DNA of 64,000 nt, from assembly GCA_900473745.1 (NCBI GenBank), contig UCMW01000017.1, forward strand, positions 75,513 through 139,512, read 5' to 3'. A program made the position numbers and the translations under genes. The notes beneath the pieces were generated by a model. That model made no database searches, had not been told where the DNA came from, and saw only the letters and a list, made by a program, of their open reading frames with translations. The DNA comes from Hyphomicrobiales bacterium (lineage in GTDB: Bacteria; Pseudomonadota; Alphaproteobacteria; Rhizobiales; Rhizobiaceae). Within the stretch, counting starts at the first letter, position 1; every line of letters begins with the position of its first letter. Shown here piece after piece: positions 26,690 to 34,527 of this stretch.

Positions 26690-26980
26690 CACGCATGCAC
26701 CGGGATCTGCGCCAGCGGGTTCGAGCGTCGGAAGAAGAACGGAGAGCTGGGCGCGGTCCCTCGCCGGTCGGCTGGACGTTGTTGCCCTGCTCGGGCGACC
26801 ACCAGTCCCCGCCGGCCCAGTAGATCCAGCCGAGCCAGACGTCGAAATTCTTGGCCATCTGATCCAACATGCGCGTCAGCCCAGCCTGGCAGGCGGCGTC
26901 TTTCGACCCACCGAACTCGCCGAGAAAGGCGCGTTTGCCGTGGCTGCGCAGCCAGTCCGAGAGCTTTAGGGGGCCTCGTT
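26690..26980 (-). pseudogene. glycoside hydrolase family 5 (cellulase) C-terminal remnant
   Basis: Minus-strand codons read DWLRSHGKRAFLGEFG, then MLDQMAKNFDVWLGWIYW and AGGDWW, the C-terminal catalytic Glu strand and following WIYWAxGxWW of GH5 endoglucanases. Nothing upstream encodes the N-terminal barrel, and after VQPTGEGPRP the frame degenerates. The stretch 26981-27216 contains no recognisable gene. Such cellulases often sit in exopolysaccharide clusters, which fits the adjacent co-polymerase gene. Confidence 0.65.
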
Positions 26981-27216
26981 CGTCCTAGAACTGCCTCAAC
27001 CAGAATAACCCGCCTGCCGAGGATGTGCAGCCGTCTGCAGTGCCGTGATCGCTAAACTGGCATGATGTCCACCTAGACAAGACACCCGCAGACGAATCTG
27101 CAGCGGAAGCACCGCAGATAAACAAACTCCCCGGCATTCGAGCCGAGGAGCCTGATTCTGCAGTCGCGTGACCAAAACCTGAACCTATCGACTGCCGAGA
27201 GCAGCATCCCAATCGT

Positions 27217-28020
27217 TCAAAGATTGCTCATGTGGAGATCCAGCAGCTCTTCATAGCAAGACTGGTTCGCGGCAAGCACAGGATGCCCGTTGAGGAACTC
27301 GCCACCACTTCCCGGGAATGCAAGCGTCGTGCCCCCCGCTTCCCGCACGAGGCAGAAGCCGGCCATGCAGTCCCAGGCACGCATATGCGGCTCATAATAT
27401 CCGACCAACCTGCCGGCTGCGACATAGGCAAGCATCAACGCGCCTGAACCGTTGCGGATGAAATTGCCGCCGCGCTCCATCAGACCTGCGATGATCGCGC
27501 CGACGCGTTCAGGCGTGACATAACTGTTGCAGCCGATCCCCGTCATCGCGTTCTGCAGGTTTCGGGACGGATCGAGGCGCAGAGGTTTCTCGTTGAGCGT
27601 CGCGCCGAAACCGTGGGCCGCCGCGAAGAGTTCGTCCGAACAGGGCACATGAATGACGCCGACGACCGGCTGCCCGTCCCGCACGATGGCAACGGACACA
27701 CACCAGGTCGGCATGCCGTTCACAAAAGGCGCAGTTCCATCGATGGGGTCGACCACCCAGGTAAAACCGGAAGAGCCTTCGTCATGGCCAAACTCCTCGC
27801 CCAGGAAGCCATCGGTCGCATAGATCTCGGCCACGCGCTGCTTCAGAAAGGTCTCGACGTTTCGGTCGGCGATCGAAACCACGTCCTGCAGGTCCCGCTT
27901 CGTTTCGATCACCAGCGTATCGCGCCGGTTGAAGTAGTCGAGCGCCATGGCGCCCGCTTCCGCTGCCAGCGTCTTGGCCAGGGAGAAACGCGCTGCGAGT
28001 GCCGTATCATTCACTGTCAT
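27217..28020 (-). CDS. inositol-monophosphatase-family phosphatase
   Basis: A 267-residue Mg-dependent phosphatase with the metal motifs FLGEEFG, WVVDPIDGTAPFVNG and WDCMAGFCLVREAGG, all expected ligands present. No signal peptide is visible, so it is cytoplasmic. The ATG at 28020 is preferred (AAGGA 8 bases upstream), since the in-frame ATGs just before it sit on the ribosome site. As the last gene of the AfuABC-type operon it could dephosphorylate an imported sugar phosphate, as inositol-phosphatase, histidinol-phosphatase and sugar-phosphatase relatives do. Confidence 0.88.
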   Translation of the reverse strand: MTVNDTALAARFSLAKTLAAEAGAMALDYFNRRDTLVIETKRDLQDVVSIADRNVETFLKQRVAEIYATDGFLGEEFGHDEGSSGFTWVVDPIDGTAPFVNGMPTWCVSVAIVRDGQPVVGVIHVPCSDELFAAAHGFGATLNEKPLRLDPSRNLQNAMTGIGCNSYVTPERVGAIIAGLMERGGNFIRNGSGALMLAYVAAGRLVGYYEPHMRAWDCMAGFCLVREAGGTTLAFPGSGGEFLNGHPVLAANQSCYEELLDLHMSNL

Positions 28021-28052
28021 TCTCATCATCCTTGGTCTTCTCAGAAAAATCA

Positions 28053-29111
28053 TCAGCCGCTGATGACGGCAATTCCACGGTTCTTGAACGCCAATGTGAC
28101 GTCGCTTGTGGCGGCATGGGCATGGTCGACGTCATGGTCGATGACGAAGAGCGTGCCGACATCGGTCTCGACCTCGTATTCGACATGACCGCCGAGATAG
28201 GCGGAGTGGAGGACGCGTCCCTTCAGGCCCTCTGCGCCGGCAGAGCCGATCCGGATAGCGCCCGGGCGGACTGCGAGTTTGGCGGGGCCTCGGCCCACAT
28301 TGGACTGCAGACGATGCTCGAGATTGCTGACGCGTACCAGAACTTCCCCGCCATCTGACTGCACGACCTCGCAGGGCAGGACATTCGCCTCCCCCATGAA
28401 ATCGGCAATAAAGGGCGAGGCCGGTGCCTCGTAGAGTTCACGCGGCGCGCCCGACTGGGCAATCTCGCCATCCTTCATGACGATGATCCGGTCGGAAACG
28501 GCGAGCGCCTCGTCCTGGTCATGGGTAACATAGACGGCGGTGAAACCCAGACGCTGCTGGAGATCCCGGATCTCGGTGCGGACCCGGCGCCTTAGGCGTG
28601 CATCGAGATTAGAGAGCGGCTCGTCGAGCAGCAGCACCTGCGGCTCCAGCACCAGGGCACGGGCGACGGCGACACGCTGCTGTTGACCACCCGAAAGCTC
28701 GGCCGGGAGCCTTTGCCCCATGCCGGCGAGGCCGACAAGCTTCAGGCCCTCCTCAGCCTTCTCGCGCGCTTCCTTCTTGGCCAAGCCTGACGACTGCAGT
28801 CCGTAGGCGACGTTTTCGAGCGAGGTCATATGCGGGAAGAGCGCGTAGGACTGAAAGACCATGGAGACGTCGCGCTCATTGGCCGGCAGCATGGTCACAT
28901 CCTTGCCGCCAATCAGGATCTTTCCGGACGTCGGATGCTCCAGCCCCGCCAGCATGCGCAGCGTCGTCGTCTTGCCACAGCCGGAAGGGCCGAGCAGCGT
29001 GACCAGCGTGCCGGGCTCGATGGTAAGTGAAAGATCGTGAATGGCGGTGAAGGCACCAAAAGTCTTGCGGACATTCTGAAAGGTGACGGATCCGGCTTTG
29101 ACGGTGATCAT
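28053..29111 (-). CDS. afuC: AfuC/FbpC-type ABC transporter ATP-binding protein
   Basis: A 352-residue ATPase with Walker A GPSGCGKTT, signature LSGGQQQRVAVARAL, Walker B VLLLDEPLSNLDA and a C-terminal TOBE regulatory domain from about 270. The start overlaps the end of the permease gene. It energises the fused permease at 29108. The family was named for iron, but AfuABC of Actinobacillus imports hexose phosphates. Confidence 0.88.
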   Translation of the reverse strand: MITVKAGSVTFQNVRKTFGAFTAIHDLSLTIEPGTLVTLLGPSGCGKTTTLRMLAGLEHPTSGKILIGGKDVTMLPANERDVSMVFQSYALFPHMTSLENVAYGLQSSGLAKKEAREKAEEGLKLVGLAGMGQRLPAELSGGQQQRVAVARALVLEPQVLLLDEPLSNLDARLRRRVRTEIRDLQQRLGFTAVYVTHDQDEALAVSDRIIVMKDGEIAQSGAPRELYEAPASPFIADFMGEANVLPCEVVQSDGGEVLVRVSNLEHRLQSNVGRGPAKLAVRPGAIRIGSAGAEGLKGRVLHSAYLGGHVEYEVETDVGTLFVIDHDVDHAHAATSDVTLAFKNRGIAVISG

Positions 29112-31351
29112 GCGGTTTTCTCCTGACCGAGAGGAACGGGACTGTTGTTGCCGAGACCGGCAATACGGTTTTCGCGACGCAACTGGCGTTCACCGACGAG
29201 GAGCTGGAAACCACCAATGACGGTGATCATCACGACGATCAGCATCGAGGAATAGGCAATCGCCACTCCGTATTCGCCGTTTTCGACAAGACCGACGATG
29301 TAGGAGGTCGCCATGTTGTGTTCGGCGCTGACGAGGAAGATGACGGCGCTGATCGAGGTAATGGCCCGCACAAAGGAATAGACGAGCGCTGCCGTGATGG
29401 CGGGCCTCAAAAGCGGCAGGATGATCTTGCGGACCGTGCGGAAGCTGTCGGCTCGAAGCGTGAGAGAGGCTTCATCCAGGCTCTTGTCGAGCTGGCTCAT
29501 CGCCGCGATCCCGCCCCGCACGCCGACCGGCATGTTGCGGAAGACGAAGCAGGCGATGAGGATGAGGGCAGAGCCGGTCATTTCGAGCGGCGGCAGGTTG
29601 AAGGCCATGATGTAGCTGACGCCGATGACCGTGCCGGGGATGGCGAAACTCATCATCAGCGCGAACTCGAAGAGGTTCCGGCCGGCGAACTTCTGCCGCA
29701 CTATGATGTAGGCGGTCAGCAGGCCGACGGCCGCAGTCAACGGCGCGGAGATCAGCGAGATCTCCATGGTCGTCCAGAAGGAATTCCAGGCCACGCCCGT
29801 CCAGGCAATCGAGCCGTTCTGGATGCTGACCGAAAACGCGCGGGCGTAGTGTTCGAGGGTCAGCGTGTTGTCGAGGCCCCAGGTGGTCACAAAGCCGCCG
29901 ACGAGGATCATGCCGTAGATGACGATGGTGAAGATCATCCACGGAATGACAAGAGCATGAACGCCAATCGAGATGCCACGCGGCAGCGCGATATGCGCGC
30001 CGCTGTCTCCCTTGCCGGTCACGGTCGCGAAGTTCTTGCCCGACAGCCAGAGGCGCTGGGCGAGAAAGGCTGACAGCGTGAAGAAGAGGAGGACGAGCGC
30101 CAGGACGGCGGCCCGTGACGGATCGTTCTGCGAGCCGACCACGGCGAAGAAGATTTCCGTCGAGAGCACGCCATTGCTGCCGCCGAGCACCAGCGGATTG
30201 CCGAAGTCGGCCATGCTTTCGATGAAGCCGATCAGGAAGGCGTTGGCGAGGCCAGGCTTCATCAGAGGCAGGGATACCCGCCAGAAGGTGCGCCAGCGGT
30301 CGGCACGCAGCGTCTGCGACGCCTCTTCCATCGAGGGGCTGACGCCTTCAACGACGCCGATCAAAACGAGGAAGGAAATTGGGGTGAAGGACAAGACCTG
30401 TGCGATCCAGATGCCGGTCAGGCCATAGAGCCAGCGGCCAGGCTCGATACCGAAGAGGCTGGACAGGGTTTCTGTGACCACGCCCGCGCGCCCGAAGAGA
30501 AGAACGAGCGCAAGCCCGATGACGAAGGGCGGCGTGATGATCGGCAGGACGGTGAGAAGGCGCAAGCCCTTCTTGAACGGGAAACGTGTGCGGGTGGCGA
30601 CGAGCGCGAAGGCTAGCCCCAGCAGGGTGGAGGCGGACGCCGTCATGATGGCAAGTGTGAAGGTGCGCCAGGCGACACCGCAGCGTCCATCACCAATCAA
30701 GCAGCTCAAGCTCCAGATGCCGGGATCCTGCATGTTGCGTATGAAGTCATCGGGCTTGAAGGAACCGTCGAAATCCTGAACGGCCGCCACAAGCATGCTG
30801 CCGATCGGATAAAAGACGAAGACGAAGACGAGGAAGACAAGCAGTGAGATAGACCCGACGACAAAGGCGTCACCTTTCATCACGCCGCGTTCGACCAAAC
30901 CGAAGGCGAACATCAGGACGAAAACGATTGCCATGGTGACGGCACCGGCCCCCATGGAGGGTTGCCCATCCGACAGTGGTCCGAAAAGGGCCTCGCTGAT
31001 GCCCCAGGTCCAGCCGGAGAAGCCGACTGCAAGCCCCTGAAGGCAGAGATAGACGAGACCCGCCGCACCGGCAGCCGCAAAGAACGCGCCACGGCGCATC
31101 GGGTCGGCAATGAAACGTGCTGCGAAACCGAGACAGAAGAAGAGGACGACACCAACGAGCCAGAGGCGGCCGTGACCAAGAAGCTGAAGGGCGCCGGGTG
31201 CGGTTTCCTCACTGAACGGGAACGTGCCAAACCAGCCAAGGCCGAAGAAGCCGCTTTCCAGTCTGTACCAGGGAAGCAAGATGAAGGATGCGGCTCCAAA
31301 GGCCAGCAACAGGTCCAGTCTGCGGTTGCCATGTCTCATGGTCGACCTCAT
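29108..31351 (-). CDS. afuB: AfuB/FbpB-type fused ABC transporter permease
   Basis: A 747-residue membrane protein that holds two permease domains in one chain. An N-terminal part with several extra spans is followed by two EAA-type loops (EGVSPSMEEASQTLRADRWR near 345 and MSQLDKSLDEASLTLRADSF near 640). It is overlapped by afuC (ATGA) and follows the binding-protein genes. It is somewhat longer than typical two-domain iron-type permeases because of the N-terminal spans. Confidence 0.88.
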   Translation of the reverse strand: MRSTMRHGNRRLDLLLAFGAASFILLPWYRLESGFFGLGWFGTFPFSEETAPGALQLLGHGRLWLVGVVLFFCLGFAARFIADPMRRGAFFAAAGAAGLVYLCLQGLAVGFSGWTWGISEALFGPLSDGQPSMGAGAVTMAIVFVLMFAFGLVERGVMKGDAFVVGSISLLVFLVFVFVFYPIGSMLVAAVQDFDGSFKPDDFIRNMQDPGIWSLSCLIGDGRCGVAWRTFTLAIMTASASTLLGLAFALVATRTRFPFKKGLRLLTVLPIITPPFVIGLALVLLFGRAGVVTETLSSLFGIEPGRWLYGLTGIWIAQVLSFTPISFLVLIGVVEGVSPSMEEASQTLRADRWRTFWRVSLPLMKPGLANAFLIGFIESMADFGNPLVLGGSNGVLSTEIFFAVVGSQNDPSRAAVLALVLLFFTLSAFLAQRLWLSGKNFATVTGKGDSGAHIALPRGISIGVHALVIPWMIFTIVIYGMILVGGFVTTWGLDNTLTLEHYARAFSVSIQNGSIAWTGVAWNSFWTTMEISLISAPLTAAVGLLTAYIIVRQKFAGRNLFEFALMMSFAIPGTVIGVSYIMAFNLPPLEMTGSALILIACFVFRNMPVGVRGGIAAMSQLDKSLDEASLTLRADSFRTVRKIILPLLRPAITAALVYSFVRAITSISAVIFLVSAEHNMATSYIVGLVENGEYGVAIAYSSMLIVVMITVIGGFQLLVGERQLRRENRIAGLGNNSPVPLGQEKTA

Positions 31352-31415
31352 CAGTAGATTTAGCGGGAAGAGATGGGCCGGCGGTCCAGAAACCGCCGGC
31401 CGACAGGGTCAAGCG

Positions 31416-32441
31416 TCAGTTGGCGACGGCACCGATCTCACGATCCCAGCGCTCGAGCAGAGCCTTGCGCTTTTCCGGGTCGCCATAGGTTTTGAAGTCG
31501 TAGTCGATGAGCTTGATGTCCTCGAAGCGCGGGGCTTCCTTGGGGATCTCGGCGCTCTTGTTCGACGGAAGCTGGAACGACTTGGCATCCTTCATGCGGG
31601 ACTGGACCTCCGGCTTCAGCGACCAGTCGTACCAGGCCTTGGCATTGTCCATGTTGCGAGCGCCCTTGACGATCGACATGGAGCCGATCTCGTAGCCGGT
31701 GCCTTCGCACGGGGCGATCGACTTGACCGGGAAGCCCTCGGCCGTCTGGGCCACCGCATCATGCATGAAGACGATACCGAGGCCGGTCTCGCCGCGGGCA
31801 GCAGCCTTCACCGGTGCAGAGCCGGATTTGGTGTATTGCGAGATGTTGGCGTTGAGGGACTTCAGATATTCGAAGGCCTTGTCTTCGCCCATGATCTGCA
31901 CGAGCGAGGCGAGCGCGGTATAGGCGGTTCCCGATGAGTTCGGGTTGGCGATCTGGATCTCGCCTTTCAGTTCCGGCGCCAGGAGGTCGGCCCAGCATAC
32001 CGGTTCCTTGTAGCCCTTCTGCTTGAAGATCTCGGTGTTGTAACCCCAGCCGAGCGCGCCGGCATAGACGCCGACGGTTTTGAAGCCGGAGCTCTCTGCC
32101 TGGCTCTTTGCCCAATCCTGCAACTGGTCCAACATCGGCGACTTGTATTCTTCTGTCAGGCCCTCGGAGGCAGCCTGGAGATGAGGGTCGCCGGTACCGG
32201 CCCACCAGAGGTCGGTCTTCGGGTTGCGGGCTTCGGCGCGGATCTTGGCATAGGCCTCGCCGGAGGACATGCGGACCATGTTGACCTTGATGTCGTGTGC
32301 CTTTTCGAAATCGCCCTGCATCTGTTCGCAGATGACGACGTCGGCGGCGCAAATGAGGTTGAGCTCACCGGCGGCCAGGGCCGAGCCGGCAGACAAGCTC
32401 GTGCCGGCGAAGAGTAGTGTGGACAGTAGTGTCAGTCGCAT
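31416..32441 (-). CDS. afuA: AfuA-type periplasmic substrate-binding protein (first copy)
   Basis: A 341-residue binding protein with a signal peptide cleaved near ALAAG, then LNLICAADVVICEQMQ, WWAGTGDPHLQAAS and the conserved SIAPCEGTGYEIGSMSIVKG. AGGAGG precedes the ATG at 32441, which is better than a longer upstream frame. It resembles the iron(III)/AfuA group. No Tyr pair typical of ferric-binding proteins stands out, so a phosphorylated sugar ligand is plausible. It is a paralogue of the next gene. Confidence 0.87.
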   Translation of the reverse strand: MRLTLLSTLLFAGTSLSAGSALAAGELNLICAADVVICEQMQGDFEKAHDIKVNMVRMSSGEAYAKIRAEARNPKTDLWWAGTGDPHLQAASEGLTEEYKSPMLDQLQDWAKSQAESSGFKTVGVYAGALGWGYNTEIFKQKGYKEPVCWADLLAPELKGEIQIANPNSSGTAYTALASLVQIMGEDKAFEYLKSLNANISQYTKSGSAPVKAAARGETGLGIVFMHDAVAQTAEGFPVKSIAPCEGTGYEIGSMSIVKGARNMDNAKAWYDWSLKPEVQSRMKDAKSFQLPSNKSAEIPKEAPRFEDIKLIDYDFKTYGDPEKRKALLERWDREIGAVAN

Positions 32442-32549
32442 GGGTATCCTCCTGTTGCTTGCGTCTGATGGAAGTCGAAAAAAATGGACAAGCCTTCGGC
32501 GGTGATGCCGAGACGGCACCTTTTCAGCGGCGGTCCATTTGTAGAAAAA

Positions 32550-33572
32550 TCAGTTGGTCGGGTTGATCTCGCTATCGAAGCGGCTCAGTAGCCGACTTCG
32601 CTGTTCGGGCGATCCGAAGGTGGCAAAATCATAGTCCACCATCTTGATCATCGAGATGTCGGGAGCGGCGGGCGGCAGCACGGCCCGGGCATTGGACGGC
32701 ACCTGGTTCTGGCCTGCGGCAGCGCCGGTTGCCTGTCCTTCGGGGCTCAGCGCAAAATCAACGAAGCGACGGGCCTCTTCCAGGTTGCGGCTGCCCTTGA
32801 CGATGCTGACGGCTCCGATTTCATATCCCGTCCCCTCGCAGGGCGCGACGATCACGAGGGGAGCGCCCGCCTCCTTCTGGGTGACGGCATCGTGCATGAA
32901 GGAGATGCCGATCGTGATCTCTCCCCTGCCCGCAGCCTTGACTGGTTCGGCGCCGGCCTTGGTGTATTCGGTGATGTTCTGGCCGAGTTCGCGCATATAG
33001 ACGAAGGCTTCATCCTCGCCGAGCAACTGCACGAGCGTGACGAGCGTGGTAAAGGCGGTGCCTGAGGAATGCGGGTTTCCAGACAGGATATGACCACGAT
33101 AGATCGGCTTGGCGAGATCCTTCCAGCAATTGGGTGCCGGCAGTCCTGAAGATGCGAGAAGCTCGGTATTGTAGGCGAAGCCGAGCGCTCCAGCGTACAG
33201 CCCGACGGACGCGCCCCCAGACAATGAGAAGAAGTTACGCGCCCAGGGCAGAAGGTCTGCTTCCTGTTGGGGACGATGGGGTTCGAGCAAGCCCTCATAA
33301 GCGGCCTGCAGGTGCGTGACCCCGGTGCCGCCCCACCAGACATCGACGTTCGGCGCATCCCTCTCCGCCCGAACATGGTCGAGGATCTCTCCGGTGCTCA
33401 TCCGCGGCATGTTGACAGCAAGGCCCGTTCTGGCCTCGTAGGTCTTCTCCATGACGGCGCACCAGACCTCGTCGACACCGCAAAGAATGTTCAGCGTGCC
33501 GGCTGCCCGGGAATCTGTAGCCGTGGCGAAGGTCACAAGTACCCCGGCGCCGATGGCGGTCAATAACTTCAC
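32550..33572 (-). CDS. AfuA-type periplasmic substrate-binding protein (second copy)
   Basis: A 340-residue paralogue of the protein at 31416, sharing WWGGTGVTHLQAA, NPHSSGTAFTTLVTLVQLLGE, FMHDAV and APCEGTGYEIG. It has its own signal peptide (cleaved near SRAAG). It is the first gene of the minus-strand unit and is followed 108 bases later by the other copy, which has a separate ribosome site. Two binding proteins feeding one permease would widen substrate range. Alternatively, one could serve as a sensor for the adjacent histidine kinase. Confidence 0.87.
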   Translation of the reverse strand: MKLLTAIGAGVLVTFATATDSRAAGTLNILCGVDEVWCAVMEKTYEARTGLAVNMPRMSTGEILDHVRAERDAPNVDVWWGGTGVTHLQAAYEGLLEPHRPQQEADLLPWARNFFSLSGGASVGLYAGALGFAYNTELLASSGLPAPNCWKDLAKPIYRGHILSGNPHSSGTAFTTLVTLVQLLGEDEAFVYMRELGQNITEYTKAGAEPVKAAGRGEITIGISFMHDAVTQKEAGAPLVIVAPCEGTGYEIGAVSIVKGSRNLEEARRFVDFALSPEGQATGAAAGQNQVPSNARAVLPPAAPDISMIKMVDYDFATFGSPEQRSRLLSRFDSEINPTN

Positions 33573-33667
33573 GTCGTCCTCCCTTGGAACCTCCCCGTTC
33601 CAATGACTGAAGCATGTCCATATCGGTCCGAGCTGGCAACCCGGAGAATGGTTACCGATCTTTCACC

Positions 33668-33716
33668 GTGACGTCGTCACCCATTGCAGAGATTGCAAAT
33701 ATTACAATTGTGACGT
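33668..33716. promoter_or_regulatory. repeated GTGACGT sites in the divergent afu/two-component gap
   Basis: GTGACGT occurs at 33668-33674 and again at 33710-33716, 42 bases apart (four helical turns). The first copy is half of the palindrome GTGAC-GTC-GTCAC (33668-33680). They lie in the 214-base gap between the binding-protein gene and the response-regulator gene, where sites for the response regulator are expected. Confidence 0.4.
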
Positions 33717-33786
33717 TGGCCGATAACCACCAAGTCTTTGGTGTTTTTGTGCTGCCCGGTTATGATGCCGATGGGAGGACTGCAAC

Positions 33787-34527
33787 TTGTTGAACCAGAA
33801 GGTAAAAATTCTGATCGTCGAGGACGATCCGGATATGGCGGAGCTTATCTGTGACTTGGTGGAGGCAGAGGGCTGGATCCCGTTGACTGCGCCATCTGCC
33901 GAGGCCGCGCAGGAGCGATTGCAACACGAGACTGTTCAACTTGTTCTGGTCGACCACAATCTGCCCGGCCTGTCCGGACGGGCCTTTGCGCAGCGCCTGA
34001 GAGCTCAGACGGATGTCGGCATCGTCATGGTGACGGCAGCAGGCAGCGCGACCGATCGGGTGCTGGGACTGGAGACGGCAGCGGACGACTATGTCGTAAA
34101 ACCGTTTGAACCGAACGAGCTCACAGCACGGATCAAGGCGGTTCTGCGTCGTACCCATCCGCAGTTGCGCCATGACAGGGAGCTGGAACGCGACCAGACT
34201 TCGACGGCACTCAGGCTCGGTGAATGGGCCGTTGATCTCGCTCGACGCAGGGCCGTTTGCCTCACAGATCCGACAAAGACGCTCACGGCTGCCGAATTCG
34301 CCCTATTGGAAATCCTCGCCGAAACCCCGAACACACCGGTCAGCCGCGCCCAAATTCTCGACCGGATGGGCGCCGACTCCGATCGTTTTGTCGATCGAAA
34401 CGTCGATGTTCTCGTCTTGCGCCTCAGGCGCAAGATCGAGCGAAACCCCGATCTTCCCCGTCATATTCAGACGCGACGCGGAAAGGGCTACGTCCTGCAC
34501 ACCGACAACGTGGGTTCATCGCCTTGA
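33787..34527 (+). CDS. OmpR-family response regulator
   Basis: A 246-residue regulator with a receiver domain (acidic EDDPD at 12-16, phospho-acceptor Asp56 in VLVDHNLPG, Lys in YVVKPFEP) and a C-terminal winged helix (LTAAEFALLEILAE, RFVDRNVDVLVLRLRRKIE, RRGKGYVL). The TTG start has GGGAGG 8 bases upstream. It is divergent from the AfuABC-type operon and overlaps the kinase start, so control of the afu genes is the simplest reading. Confidence 0.9.
   Translation: MLNQKVKILIVEDDPDMAELICDLVEAEGWIPLTAPSAEAAQERLQHETVQLVLVDHNLPGLSGRAFAQRLRAQTDVGIVMVTAAGSATDRVLGLETAADDYVVKPFEPNELTARIKAVLRRTHPQLRHDRELERDQTSTALRLGEWAVDLARRRAVCLTDPTKTLTAAEFALLEILAETPNTPVSRAQILDRMGADSDRFVDRNVDVLVLRLRRKIERNPDLPRHIQTRRGKGYVLHTDNVGSSP

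Noticed and set aside
26985-27212. A 75-codon minus-strand open frame between the GH5 remnant and the phosphatase
   Set aside because: It is Ser/Gly-rich low-complexity translation with no ribosome site, typical of a chance open frame.
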